64,000 nucleotides of DNA from Sepiola atlantica. Its lineage: Eukaryota; Mollusca; Cephalopoda; Sepiida; Sepiolidae. The stretch spans positions 108,417,620 to 108,481,619 of the forward strand of contig OY744531.1 of NCBI GenBank assembly GCA_963556195.1. The letters are read 5' to 3'. Positions 34,381 through 45,469 of the stretch are shown piece after piece. The position numbers and the translations under genes are program-made. Each line of letters opens with the position of its first letter. Within the stretch, counting starts at the first letter, position 1. Under the pieces are notes generated by a model, which saw only the letters and a list, made by a program, of their open reading frames with translations, was not told the origin of the DNA and did no database searches.

Positions 34381-36328
34381 CGATATTTTAATATTTTCTT
34401 AAAATTTAAACGACAAAGTTTTTTTTTTAATTTCATTTTTAAAATGTATACAAAATATTTTAATTTTAAAATATTGTTTCTTTCTTAATTAAAAAAACAA
34501 ATAAAATTATCAAAAACAATTTGAACAAGTTCTTGCAGGTCTGTAATCTAAATGCGTTCTATGAGAAGTTCTCTCAATCTGTCCATCTGTCCATTTGTCT
34601 GTCACGTTTAATTTTGAAATATTATTTTTACATGAATCTACGCATCTCTATAACAGAATCTGTCTGTCTGTCCACCTGTCCGTTGTTCTGTCACGCATAA
34701 GTTTGAAATAGAATTTTCATTACTAAACGTGTAAATTGAATGGACGCATCTTAAGTATACGTATTTATGTTGACTTAGGGTTAAATTTAGGCTTCGAATT
34801 ACATTTAAGGTTTAATATTAAGATTTACATTATGTTTTGGGGATCCGGAATAAATTATAAAAATTAAACGATAAAAATATTTATTAAAGCTTCATTTTAG
34901 CTAATCAGAGTCATTCGTCTCTGTCGTGTTATGCCCCGTTTTTTACTGATGCCAAAATGCGAAAGGTGTTGCAGAAAAATAAAGAATCTAAACAAGAAAG
35001 TTTTTTTTTATAGCTTACACTTTAATGTAGTAGAATGCGGACATACTTTTAGCCCCCTCAGTTTTACATATTCAGTCAGCTCCCAAACCCCCGTTGGGAG
35101 GAGAAAACGGCGGAACGTCCGCTTACTTCAACCTCAAGTCTCACTCTTTTCAATTCTCTCTCGATCGATGACGTAATTCTGAAAAATTTTTCTTGCCACA
35201 TTCCTTAATCCATATACCTCAAAATAGAAAAAATTAAATGTTCATATTTTCATTTTCGTCTCAACCCTGAAATTATCAAAACAATCGCAGTCGCATTTCA
35301 AACACAACGTATACCCACACCCCTGACCTATACCTCGTTTCCATCTAGATTATAATTCTTATTTACTACCTGCTCTTCCCATCACCCCGGTGTAATCTCC
35401 TTGTGTCGGATTTTTCTTTTACTTGGACGATTTAAGATTGAAGTGTATATTAATTTTTACCTTTAGAGAAGCAAGAATCCATTAGAAAAAATATTTAATC
35501 TAACAAGGATTGATATTGAGCAGCTTTGTGGGGAGGCCATTGCGTGTATTTTTTAACAATATGCACAAAAGCTGTATATTACCCAAGTCCTTACCAAGTT
35601 TAGATCCAGCACAGCTCTTCAAAATTCCACTATTTATTTATATACATATATATTTGCCTGTTGCTTATTCTGAAATGATGTTTTGGCATATCAACCATTT
35701 TTTGGTTATTTTAATGCTGAAACACAACGCGTATTGCAAACGATTCTTTATGTGTGATAATGGGGGGGGGTCAAGCAGATTAGAAACCCAAAATTACCGG
35801 CAAAATCAAAAAGATAAATCAAAAGAATTATTTGGGAGAGAAATCGGAAATCGGAACATTCCTTTGTTAGTGACCTCAATAGGTCGAAACAATGGACAAG
35901 AGAATGAGTATTGTTTTGAAAGGGAGTGTAGTTTAAAGAAATCAGTCAAAGACTGAGACTAGAACAGATGTCGGTCAGCAGCACTGACGACGTAAATCGA
36001 CGTAAGAAAATGCAGGAGACTAAGGGTCTTTGGGGAAAGATAGTCTGACAGATAGACAGGCAGGTCAGATAGGTGAGAGATTGCGTAAAAATCCCAGAGA
36101 CTTTTATCTGGCAACCAGGCGATAAAATTGTGGTATACATAGTACGCGACGGTATCCAGTAAAGAAATTACACACCCACCCTTTTAAACTTGTGATTATG
36201 TCTAAGCCCTCGTAACTATTTAAAGCTCTTGGTTCAAAAAACGCTAAATTTCGTTAGAAAAACTAATATCTAACATATAAAATCAAGTCAGTTAGATATG
36301 CGAAGTTAAACCTAAATATCAATGCTCC
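34381..36328. other. Non-coding DNA
   Basis: ORFs at 34931-35176 and 35510-35956 have no recognisable domain. Duplicated phrase 'CTGTC-GTC-A' near 34580 and 34670. Confidence 0.4.
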
Positions 36329-36738
36329 TGACAAATCGATATTTCATTCTGCTTAGCGATACTTGCGCCATGTTCTTTACACGCATATAATGTATTTCGC
36401 TTTAGTTTCTTTCTGAAAATACTTATTTCGGCTAGGAATATTGTCAGACTGGAAATATTTTCCCTGACAAATCGATATTTAATTCTGCTTAGCGATCCTT
36501 GCGTCATGTTCTTTACATGCATATAATGTATTTCGCTTTAGTTTCTTTCTGAAAATACTTATTTCGGCTAGGAATATTGTCAGACTGGAAATATTTTCCC
36601 TGACAAATCGATATTTCATTCTGCTTAGCGATCCTTGCGCCATGTTCTTTACACGCATATAATGTATTTCGCTTTAGTTTCTTTCTGAAAATACTTATTT
36701 CGGCTAGGAATATTGTCAGACTGGAAATATTTTCCCTG
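36329..36738. repeat. 136-bp tandem repeat, three copies
   Basis: ACAAATCGATATTTCATTCT recurs at 36331, 36467 and 36603, exact period 136. The three units differ at only a few bases, implying recent amplification. Confidence 0.92.
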
Positions 36739-37369
36739 ACTCATCTGAGCAGAAACGTGTGCTTACGCCCTTAATAAAAAAATAAATTTTAGACATTTCT
36801 TTATTCATTTCGGTTATTAAACTATTTATTTGTTATAATTAATTAATAAGTAAGTGGAATATCTTTCATATTTATTTATTTTTCTTCTTTATTAAGTAAA
36901 ACAAATATCTTCTTTTTTTCAGATCTACAAGTTCCTAATCGTGTAGTTACTTTTACTTTTTTTTACAGATATTTCTACTGTTTTGACGATGACAATATCG
37001 GACGAAAACAAATTATCGGGTATCTTTTACAATAATCAACACAACGAGAACGGGGTCCAAAAAACAAATCTTCAACAAATAAATGTGACTGTAGCTCATA
37101 AAACTTATTTTCCGACTTACCTATGACATTTGTTTGTATTTTAAGTAGTTTCAATGGGTTTTTTAAATTAGATATCAACATTTACACCTTAAAATGAGCG
37201 TCTATAATATTGAGATGTTACATGAGAGCGTGATTACGTTCTAAGAGCGTGCAAGATTCAAAAGTTTGATTGCTTCACCGTTAAGAATTGGATTACGCGT
37301 TCAAGTTTCAAACGTATAATTGCTTAATGGCTAATAATTTGGTAACGTCTATTACTATGCTAGACACTT
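36739..37369. other. AT-rich DNA, no gene seen
   Basis: Nothing recognised. Confidence 0.4.
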
Positions 37370-37980
37370 TAAAATATTATGACTAGTTTCGTAATTCACA
37401 TTTTTGATTGTGGGATGTTTTGTTTTTATGTAAAGGGCTTCAAGAATTTTTAATCTTTTGGTGTTAGTATTGTGGTGTATTATTTTAGTATGTGTCTATA
37501 TTTAGAAAGGGGGCAGTCATGTTTTTTTTAGGTGTTGGCAAATGGAGCTAGTGTCAGAGAGATGTAAGGTTAGTCTTCGGAAAAAGTTTTGTGGTTGTGA
37601 AACCGATGTAAGAATTAGTTTTATTGTTATTGTCGGAGATACAATCTCCCATGAAGCATTGAAACTGATATATTACATTAGTTCTTCCTTATTTATTTTG
37701 AGTCTGAGAAGTGTTATTTTTGACTACATGGTTCGATGTTTTCATTTTTTTGTAATAAATGATGAATCTTATTTTATTAGCAGAGTTGATGGGGGAGATG
37801 TAGCGATGTATTATATTTTTAAGAGCTTTTTCATCCAATTTAAAGTTCGGAAGCATTTGGTTACAGTAGAACAGATTTATGTAGTGAAAATTATTTAGCT
37901 GATTATTATTAGTATTGTCTAAGTTTATTTGTTCGTCTACAATATAATTGGGAAATTGATTATTAATTTGGACTTGCTTA
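37370..37980 (-). pseudogene. PLE family C C-terminal region with GIY-YIG relic
   Basis: The minus strand reads FPNYIVDEQINLDN, then INLFYCNQM, NIIHRYISP, IRFIIYYKKMKTSN, NVIYQFQC, SYIGFTTTKL and finally KILEALYIK, in one family order with several stops and frameshifts. This is a PLE clade distinct from families A and B: NVIYQF is the GIY-type strand and YIG the second. The RT is missing. A 118-codon plus-strand ORF over it is an antisense shadow. Its 5' side abuts the (TA)n at 37985. Confidence 0.8.
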
Positions 37981-37982
37981 TG

Positions 37983-37984
<2 letters not shown>

Positions 37985-38055
<71 letters not shown>
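37985..38055. repeat. (TA)n array
   Basis: About 71 bp, left flank of the 1.5-kb inverted repeat. Confidence 0.95.
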
Positions 38056-38060
<5 letters not shown>

Positions 38061-38077
38061 TAAAGTGTTACAACAAC

Positions 38078-38127
38078 ATCCGGACCAAGGTTTCAGATCC
38101 GAGAAAATCGGACCTTCATCAGCGGAC
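38078..38127 (-). ncRNA. Hammerhead ribozyme, family H, left
   Basis: Reverse complement of 39522-39571 with identical core and stems. Confidence 0.88.
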
Positions 38128-39521
38128 CTTCATCAGCTTAATGAGTGAGAACAACCGCCAGGAATTTCAAAATATTGTCCGTTGGAACACTTTCAGATTT
38201 AAAATTGTCACGTGCGTGGAATATTCGTAGTCAGTTATGGATCAAAACAACAGCAACGCTGTACATCGAAAAAGCAAGAAATTAAATGGGAATAACGTTA
38301 ACAGTTGGACAGATGGCATGTTTAAATTGTCACGCCTTCCGAATTTCGGATTGAACTGTATGGTATCCCGACTGTGGCCCTAAACTCTATTTCCATTATT
38401 GCATGTTTTAATTATGGATGGTTTTTATATTTATGTATATAACTGTTTTTAAATTTTTAATTTGTAAATTTTTTAAATTTTTTAAATTTTTAATTCTAAT
38501 TTTTATTTTTTTAAATTTTTAATTCTAATTTAAAATTTCAAATGTGGAGTACCCCATATCCCCATTTTTCCTTCTCTTGGCTTTTATCTTTTATTTTTAT
38601 TTTTACACAATTTTGTTATCATTTATTTTATCTAACAGTGTATTTATTTCATCTTTATTTATATTTATTTTTCTTCATTATTTTTCTTTATTTTTCTTCA
38701 TTTTTCTTTATATTTCTCTTCATTTTTCTTTATATTTCTCTTTATTTTTCTTTATTTTTCTTTATTTTTCTTTATTTTTCTTTATTTTTCTTTTTCTTTC
38801 TTTTTCTTTATTTTTCTTTATTTTTCTTTATTTTTATTTTTCTTTATTATTTTTCTTTATTATTTTTCTTTATTATTTTTCTTCATTATTCATTTTTCAT
38901 TTTTCTTTATTTTTCTTTATTTTTCTTCATTATTATTCTTTTTCATCTTTCTTTATTCCCCCCCCTTTTATTATTAGTACCTTAATTTTTTTATGATTAG
39001 TACCATTACGACTTCATAAATTTATAAATGGTGTGACTATAATTTATTTAATTATAAGTTTTATTTTTAATGATTTATTATTTAATATTTAATATTTTTA
39101 GAAATAATTTATTACATTAGCATATTATTTCAATATAATTTTTAATTTTATAATTTATATATATTTTTTAACTTAATATAATTTTATTTTTATTTTTATT
39201 TTTATTTTTATTTTTAACGTTATCTCCATTTACTTTCGATAAGATATATAGCGTCTCTATTAGTTAAATTTAGATACTTTCCATAACGGCCACGTAATTC
39301 CACGCACGTGACAATTTAAACATGCCATCTGTCCAACTGTTAACGTTATTCCCATTTAATTTCTTGCTTTTTCGATGTACAGCGTTGCTGTTGTTTTGAT
39401 CCATAACTGACTACGAATATTCCACGCACGTGACAATTTTAAATCTGAAAGTGTTCCATCTTTCCAACGGACAATATTTTGAAATTCCTGGCGGTTGTTC
39501 TCACTCATTAAGCTGATGAAG

Positions 39522-39571
39522 GTCCGCTGATGAAGGTCCGATTTTCTCGGATCTGAAACCTTGGTCCGGAT
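39522..39571 (+). ncRNA. Hammerhead ribozyme, family H, right
   Basis: Stem I GUCCG (39522-39526)/CGGAU (39567-39571), CUGAUGA (39527-39533), eight-pair stem II AGGUCCGA/UCGGAUCU (39534-39554) with loop UUUUC, GAA, stem III AC-CUUG-GU, cleavage after GUC (C39566). A 14-bp tandem duplication (39512-39539) supplies the stem I 5' strand. Confidence 0.9.
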
Positions 39572-39692
39572 GTTGTTGTAACACTTTATTTAATATTAAT
39601 AAATATCATGCTCTTATTAATTATTTAGTTAATTTTACTTTTGCATTAATAATTGAGCACTCTGCTGGGAAACTCTCCCAATTAAGAAATAC

Positions 39693-39694
<2 letters not shown>

Positions 39695-39758
<64 letters not shown>
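39695..39758. repeat. (TA)n array
   Basis: Right flank region of the family H inverted repeat, about 95 bp outside it. Confidence 0.95.
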
Positions 39759-39759
<1 letters not shown>

Positions 39760-39954
39760 CAGTTTTTGATGGTAAACAACTGATGATCCCTTAAATAATG
39801 TTAAGACTAGCGTAAATTCTTGAAAGCAAACTAATATAGTGACTGCAAAAAGTAAATTAACTTACAAAAAAGTGATTTTCCACCGAACGCCTTTGGACTA
39901 AAATGTTTAACAAAATTTTTTTTTATATAGTTTTAATGGTTGAGAAACTTCCGC

Positions 39955-39958
<4 letters not shown>

Positions 39959-40019
<61 letters not shown>

Positions 40020-40060
40020 GAGAGAGAAAGAGATAGAGAGTGTGTGTGTGTTAGTGAGAG
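39959..40060. repeat. (TA)n(GA)n compound array
   Basis: TA to 39985, then GA-rich with a GT stretch. Confidence 0.95.
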
Positions 40061-40124
40061 AGAGGAATAAGTAGTAAGACTACACATCTATAAAAAGAAT
40101 ATGTTACTAGAATTGTCCGCATGG

Positions 40125-40405
40125 ACTCGTGGCACAACGGATATAAGTGCTAAGTAATAATCATTTATAAGTGTCAGTCTTCTGGAAGGTGAAGGTTCAA
40201 TTCTCAGTATAGGCGATACTAAGAATACAATTAAGAATTATTGTACCCAGTCATGGCTGATGGAACAAGAACAAGCTATCTCTCTTCGAAATACCCTACA
40301 CATTCCCGAGCTCGATATAAAGATTCCTGATTTCGACAAGACGCACCTGAAGAAGGCTGGAGCTTACATCGGCTGTAACGTTGTGAGAATAACACTGTAG
40401 ATTAG
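40125..40405 (+). mobile_element. tRNA-derived SINE (family T), plus copy
   Basis: Head GGACTCGTGGCACAACGG (box A) and AAGGTTCAATTCTC (box B). Body AGTCATGGCTGATGGAAC and CATTCCCGAGCTCGA. CACCTGAAGAAGG...GGCTGTAACG (GAA mutated to GTA), then AACACT and the tail GTAGTCCAAATAATCC, which expands into the next feature. Confidence 0.78.
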
Positions 40406-41165
40406 AACAGTAGTCCAAATAATCCAAATAATCCGAATAATCAAAATAATCCAAATACTCCAAATTATCAAAATACTCCAAATACTCCAAATACTCCAAA
40501 TACTCCAAATAATCCAAATAATCCAAATACTCCAAATACTCCAAATAATCCAAATGCTCCAAATAATCCAAATACTTCAAATAATAAAAATAATCCAAAT
40601 ACTCCAAATAATAAAAATACTCCAAATACTCCAAATAATCAAAATAATCAAAATACTCCAAATAATCTAAATAATCCAAATTATGCAAACACTCCAAATA
40701 ATCCAAATAATCCAAATACTCTAAATAATCCAACTAATCCAAATTATCCAAACACTCCAAATACTTAAAATAATCCAAATACTCCAAATAATCAAAATAC
40801 TCCAAATAATCAAAATAATCCAAATACTCAAAATAATCCAAATAATCAAAATACTCCAAATAATCCAAATAATCCAAACACTCCAAATACTCCAAATAAT
40901 CCAACCAATCAAAATACTCCAAATTATCCAAACACTCCAAATACTGCAAACACTCCAAATATTCCAAATACTCAAAATACTCCAAATGATCCAAATACTC
41001 CAAATAATCCAAATGATCCAAATTATCCGAACACTCCAAATACTCCAAATACTGCAAATAATCCAAATACTCCAAATAATCTCAATAATCCAAATACTCC
41101 AAATACTCCAAATACTCCAAACACTCCAAATACTCCAAATAATCCAAATGATCCAAATAATTCAA
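40405..41165 (+). repeat. AATCCAAAT/ACTCCAAAT minisatellite, about 760 bp
   Basis: Roughly 85 copies of a 9-bp unit with variants AATCAAAAT and GATCCAAAT. It grows directly from the SINE tail GTCCAAATAATCC. Frames through it (Tyr-Leu-Glu or Trp-Ile-Ile) are artefacts. Confidence 0.95.
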
Positions 41166-42085
41166 GCATAAACGATGTTCCATTAACTTTTCATCATTAT
41201 CCCATGCTTCACATTCTGGCTTGTGCCCTTCCCTGGAAATCTATTGAGATTCATTGTGAGGGTATTTAGCTGTAGACTATTAAGCGGTGCTTATGTCTAA
41301 ACCCGGCCATTATTACAACCAATCCAAATAGCATCTTCAAGTGAATGGGAATATAAACACTGTTTTCATACATCTTTTTTTCGTTATATAACGCAATGTC
41401 TTTCTCTTGATATGGAATAAAATGGCCGAATCTTCACATTGGCTCTGAAATAATTTATCTCATACAGTAAAAAGTCCGACCAAAAAAAAAAAAAGATAAT
41501 TTGACAGACAACATAAAAAAAAACAAACAACAACAAAAAAAAAGCAAGAATCACCATAATTGGTGTGTGACATAATTTCGATAATTCTCGCATCCATTAT
41601 CGTCTGAGATAATGATGCAACTTTGAGTTCGTGTGGGAACAAATGTCTGTACAAATGCCAGCATCTGATTGGCCTCATTACAAATCAAAGAACAATAAAA
41701 GGGAGAAAAAAGTAGACGATTTACATGGACGAGTCCAAGTTACAAAACCACATCAAAAATTATTTTAAAGCTTCATTTCTTGAAGGAAAAAGATAGACGA
41801 TGCGTCAATCATTCTCACAACTATAAATTTTGATGCGGCTGTCGAGAATGATGGACGCATGATTGTTTGTGTGTCTGTGACAAATGGTGAACACATGATT
41901 GTCATGTAAGTGTACGAATGGTGGATAAAATGTGGCTGCGAGAATGATGGACGCATGATTCTGATGTAGCTGTTATAATGATGGGCAAATAATTTTGATG
42001 TGGCTGTGATAATGATGGCACATGATTGTGATGTGGCTGAATGATATGCATGTTGTTGTCAGAATTATGGTGCTGAGCATTTGTT
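41166..42085. other. Non-coding, with GATG-rich degenerate repeats
   Basis: At 41840-42040 the phrase 'ATGATGG-CGCATGATTNTGATGTGGCTG' recurs about five times with variation. Confidence 0.5.
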
Positions 42086-42089
42086 TCAT

Positions 42090-42235
42090 GATTCTAGCCT
42101 GAATCTACGAACTGCATGCGTGCCATGCGACTACCTGCAACCATCACTCCTACACTGATGAGGGTAAGAGAGCCCGAAACGACGTCGTCTGTAGGTGGAA
42201 AAACTTTAATATTTATAAAAAATATTTATAGGTAA
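42090..42235 (+). mobile_element. SINE-like unit with hammerhead (family R), copy 2
   Basis: GATTCTAGCCTGAATCTACG and GCGTGCCATGCGACTACC, then the ribozyme and tail GGTGGAAAAACTTTAATATTTA. The body phrase ATTCTAGCCTGA is shared with the tRNA-headed copy at 43.2 kb. The tRNA head is not evident here. Confidence 0.7.
42149..42195 (+). ncRNA. Hammerhead ribozyme, family R, copy 2
   Basis: Stem I CCUACA/UGUAGG (six pairs), CUGAUGA (42155-42161), stem II GGGU/GCCC, GAA, palindromic ACGACGUCGU (42179-42188) as stem III, cleavage after GUC (C42189). Fully canonical. Confidence 0.9.
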
Positions 42236-42409
42236 AACCCCCTTTAAAAAATGTAACAGTCTTAAAAGTAGAGCATTGTTTGAAATTGAAAATTTAGCTA
42301 GTTCTGGTCGAGCATTGAACACTGTAGACAGCAATGACACTCCTCCGCCTCCTGTGTAAGTGTATCTTAATTTCAATTACTGTTTGTGTCGATTTTTTGT
42401 AGTCATATG

Positions 42410-42565
42410 GTTGTGAGCGTTTGTCTCGTGATTCTAGCCTGAATCTACGAACTGAGTTCGGGCCCTTGTGACCGCTTGCTACCGCAACCCCTACACTGAT
42501 GAGGGTAAGGGAGCCTGAAACGACGTCGTCTGTAAGTGAAAAACACTTTAATATTTATTAAAAAA
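42410..42565 (+). mobile_element. SINE-like unit with hammerhead (family R), copy 3
   Basis: Direct copy of the previous unit, 340 bp downstream, with the same body and tail, followed by (TA)n at 42572-42607. Confidence 0.7.
42490..42536 (+). ncRNA. Hammerhead ribozyme, family R, copy 3
   Basis: As copy 2. Stem II closes with G-U, stem I has one A-C mismatch (CCUACA/UGUAAG). Core intact. Confidence 0.85.
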
Positions 42566-42571
42566 ATTTAT

Positions 42572-42572
42572 A

Positions 42573-42607
<35 letters not shown>
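42572..42607. repeat. (TA)n array
   Basis: Left flank of element K copy 1. Confidence 0.95.
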
Positions 42608-42610
<3 letters not shown>

Positions 42611-43087
42611 CCTTTGGATCTGTTTACTTGAAAACAGGAAGAAATGCGTTTTCTTAATATGGCTAATTTTGTCTGATCCCCCCTCTAAGGACTAAGGACT
42701 TGGGTGGAATCTTCGCCGTTGGATTTTCATGCAGATTCTTCTGGATTTACCAATTACATTTGAACCCCATACAACTTGGATCTCCGTATTTGGTGAATTT
42801 CATTTACATTGAAACACACCCGTTTGAACTTTTAAAACCTTTTTTTAAAAAACTTTAAAAAAACAAAACTTTTTTCAAATTTTGAATATTGACTGTTCTT
42901 ATCTGTCAACTTATCAATCACTACTTCCTCTGATGATAAGATTTTAATCTTTGAAAAGCCTGGCTTAAGGAATGAAATTGAAATAGAAGAAGAATAAATA
43001 TTTTTATTTACTAAATGCTCCTGGTTCTGAACAACTGAAGATATTGATCTGTTTCCTTTTGCAGGTCTAACTATTTTTCATTGACTC

Positions 43088-43092
<5 letters not shown>
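42608..43092 (+). mobile_element. Element K with hammerhead, copy 1
   Basis: About 485 bp, nearly identical to 45470-45943 apart from a 9-bp repeat (AAGGACTAAGG) and T/A-run differences. No ORF. Both copies sit between TA tracts. The ribozyme is near the 3' side. Confidence 0.8.
42925..42972 (+). ncRNA. Hammerhead with U-U at stem II base, element K copy 1
   Basis: Stem I UUCCU/AGGAA, CUGAUGA (42930-42936), U-U mismatch, then AAGAU/AUCUU, GAA (42953-42955), stem III AAGC-CUG-GCUU, H17 = A42967. All stems form. Only the first stem II pair is missing. Confidence 0.7.

Positions 43093-43169
<77 letters not shown>
43093..43169. repeat. (TA)n array
   Basis: Shared flank of element K and the next SINE. 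Confidence 0.95.
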
Positions 43170-43172
<3 letters not shown>

Positions 43173-43345
43173 TCCGTTGGCCGAGTGGATATGGCGACTT
43201 CTTGCAGATTCTAGCCTGACTCTGTGAACCTGGTTCGCGCCGACCGATCGACTGAAATTGTTACTTTTCTGCACCGATGATAGCAATAAGCTTGAAACAC
43301 TAGCGTCTGTAGGTATTAATAATTTAATATTTATTTATAAATATT
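43170..43345 (+). mobile_element. tRNA-derived SINE with decayed hammerhead (family R), copy 4
   Basis: Head TTGGCCGAGTGGATATGGCG (box A, Leu/Ser-like) and CTGGTTCGCGCC (box B), body ATTCTAGCCTGA, ribozyme remnant, tail TTTAATATTTAT into (TA)n at 43347. It demonstrates the tRNA-head plus HHR arrangement for family R. Confidence 0.78.
43269..43312 (+). ncRNA. Decayed hammerhead, family R, copy 4
   Basis: CCGAUGA instead of CUGAUGA (U4 to C). Stem I CUGCA/UGUAG, stem II AGC/GCU with a U-U base, GAAAC and GUC kept. Predicted inactive. Confidence 0.6.
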
Positions 43346-43469
43346 ATATATATATGTATATATATATATATTCAATAATTATGCGGATTGATAATTTAAA
43401 TGTTAAAAATAAACGTTATTATTTGTTCATATATGAAAACATTTTTCATTCGAATATTTTATTTAGTAT

Positions 43470-44215
43470 ATCACTATCCCTTAAAAAGGAGAAGGTAATC
43501 CCTGGGAGGATGGTCTCATAACCACAGAACAGATACTAAACTACCCCCTCCAAAAAAGGAGGAGGTAATGCCTGGGAGAATAGTATTTAAAAAAAAAAAT
43601 AGAAATCGCTCCAGACAAGGCATGATACCACGTGATGTAAGGAGCTAAAAAAAAAGGTAAAGGTCAAAAACGATAAGTGTTATGGATGGATTCTGATCCT
43701 AGTATAATGACGAACGAACATATAATACACTATCCCTCGAAAGGAGGAGGTAACGCCTGGGAGGATGGTATCACGACGAACGAACATATAATACACTACT
43801 TCTTGAAAGGAGTAGGTAACGCCTGGGAGGATAGTATCACGACGAACGAAAATATAATACACTACTTCTCGAAAGGAGGAGGTAACGCCTGGGAGGATGG
43901 TATCACGACGAATGAAAATATAATACACTACTTCTCGAAAGGAGGAGGTAACGCCTGGGAGGATGGTATCACGACGAACGAAAATATTATACACTACCCC
44001 TCGAAAGGAGGAGGTAACGCCTGGGAGGATGGTATCACGACAAATGAAAATATAATACACTACCCCTCAAAAGGAGGAGGTAACGCCTGGGAGGATGGTT
44101 TCATGCCAACAGAACAGGTACTATAATGCCCTTCCAAAAAGGAGGATGTTATGCCTGGGAGGATGGTATTATGATAACTGAACAGCTACTACATACACCC
44201 CCCTCCCCGAATTGA
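43470..44215 (-). repeat. 66-bp U2-like satellite, main array
   Basis: Units of exactly 66 bp between 43705 and 44100, so the 149-codon ORF repeats NENIIHY-SKGGGNAWEDGITT-like blocks. On the minus strand each unit has GTAGTGTATTATA (variant of GTGTAGTATCTGTTC), CCATCCTCCCAGGCGTTACC and CTCCTTT. Outer units (43490, 44110) keep AACAGATACTA, closer to U2. A repeat-L fragment (43598-43690) interrupts the left side. Confidence 0.9.
43598..43690 (-). mobile_element. Repeat L tail fragment
   Basis: GAAATCGCTCCAGACAAGGC, GTGATGTAAGGAGCTAAA and AAACGATAAGTGTTATGGATG match 54.98 and 57.78 kb. On the minus strand it is a LINE-like 3' tail. Confidence 0.75.
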
Positions 44216-44689
44216 GCATTAGAACATGGTACATTAGTCTGAAGTAGTATAGTAAAATGAACTGAGACCTGAAAGATAGTACAATAGTACAATTAATAGA
44301 AGTACTAGTATAGTTTCGGCTTCAAACAGATCTCAAATGTCTATTAGTTAATAAGTGATCGTGGACACACTTACAAAATACATGACGTATAAATAAATAA
44401 AACTGAAAAGAGAATATGTTCGCGATGTTGAATAAGCGTTAAAACCATCCATGTTCACAAAAAAACCTTCCAGAACACTTTTTTATATGAATCAACATCA
44501 CTTGTTGATGACGAAATCCGGCACGTGATATCTATTTTTCTTTAGTCATGTTACTAGTTATGGTACTCTCTTGATCACGAGGATGACCGTCCGAAATTAT
44601 CATACTTTCTCAAGCCGTACGGCCGACTCCATATCTAGCACATTCTGACAACCTAGTCACTGGCTTGGCTGACCAGACACTTCTTTGTG
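44216..44689. other. Non-coding DNA
   Basis: No feature recognised. Confidence 0.4.
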
Positions 44690-44900
44690 TGAATGATGTA
44701 TAGATCGGTTCTGTCCTAAGAGGCCAAACTCCCAGGCATTACCTTTATTCAGAGAGGAGATTGGTTTATTGCATGTCACCTGAGACGCTTCCCCCTCTCC
44801 CTGGGGAATGCCGATGGGTGGGTCCGTTCACGGTTATTTTTATACCCTTTCAGTCCCCCTTTGAGAGAGCTGGATTTCCTTCCCAACATCTTCCTACAGT
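44690..44900 (+). mobile_element. Diverged U2-headed SINE body
   Basis: GGTTCTGTCCT, CTCCCAGGC, TTGGTTTATTGC, CTGAGACGC and CTGGGGAATGCCGATGGG align, in order, to the minus-strand body of the element at 16263-16596. The U2-like head is absent and no duplication was found. Confidence 0.65.
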
Positions 44901-45074
44901 GGGAAGCTCTTCTGCCTAATTGGCATTGCATGTATTTTTTTTGATGTTTTGTGCAAATAAGTATCTGTAGTGTCTTCAGTCAGAGGAATAGAAATCATTC
45001 GAGACTGAGCCATTTATTTTCATTGTCCACGTCCAGAGTGCCCCTTTTGTGGGAGCTGGATTTAAACGTGCTTA

Positions 45075-45250
45075 ACATTGCATAATTTTGGTTATTCGGA
45101 CTACATTTCTCATCTTGAGTGTTATCATCACAACGTTTCGGATGCTGTAACCTCCGGCCTTCTTCAGGTGTATCTCTTCGAACTCGGGAATATTTCTGTC
45201 AAACTCGGGAATCTGGACGGAATTTCGAACTTTGCCCTCAAGGGGATGGA
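45075..45250 (-). mobile_element. SINE family T fragment
   Basis: Minus strand: CACCTGAAGAAGGCCGGAGG, CCGAAACGTTGTGATGATAA and the tail. A short AAACTCGGGAATCTG duplication lies on the 5' side. CUGAAGA is at 45161-45167. Confidence 0.7.
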
Positions 45251-45396
45251 AGTAAATAGGAACTACATCTACAAGTGAATATAATTATCAATTTTTTTTT
45301 CTCGTGAAATTTATATTTACGAGGCGCAATTCAACAAAATTTGAACAATATACATTCTATACAAAATTACATGTAACAATTACTGTTGTGTAGCAG

Positions 45397-45401
<5 letters not shown>

Positions 45402-45439
<38 letters not shown>
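45402..45439. repeat. (TA)n array
   Basis: Left flank of element K copy 2. Confidence 0.95.
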
Positions 45440-45443
<4 letters not shown>

Positions 45444-45469
45444 TTTCATTGAGTTTTGGTTCATTGCTT

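Larger units (their letters stand above)
38056..39600. mobile_element. 1.5-kb inverted repeat with terminal hammerheads (family H)
   Basis: Arms at about 38056-38345 and 39305-39600 are near-perfect reverse complements. The loop of about 960 bp is T-rich: (TTTTTCTTTA)n at 38630-38960, then AT-rich. Each outer end carries an HHR. No coding sequence: the Phe/Leu ORFs at 38542-38996 are low complexity. Confidence 0.85.

Noticed and set aside
37542..37898. 118-codon plus-strand ORF
   Set aside because: The minus strand of the same bases reads as PLE family C endonuclease, so the plus ORF is its shadow.
40296..41171. Tyr/Leu/Glu and Trp/Ile repeat ORFs
   Set aside because: Translations of the 9-bp minisatellite.
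43677..44126. 149-codon repeat protein, or a CRISPR-like array
   Set aside because: A 66-bp satellite in frame by chance (66 is divisible by 3); units are contiguous with no unique spacers, and the genome is eukaryotic.
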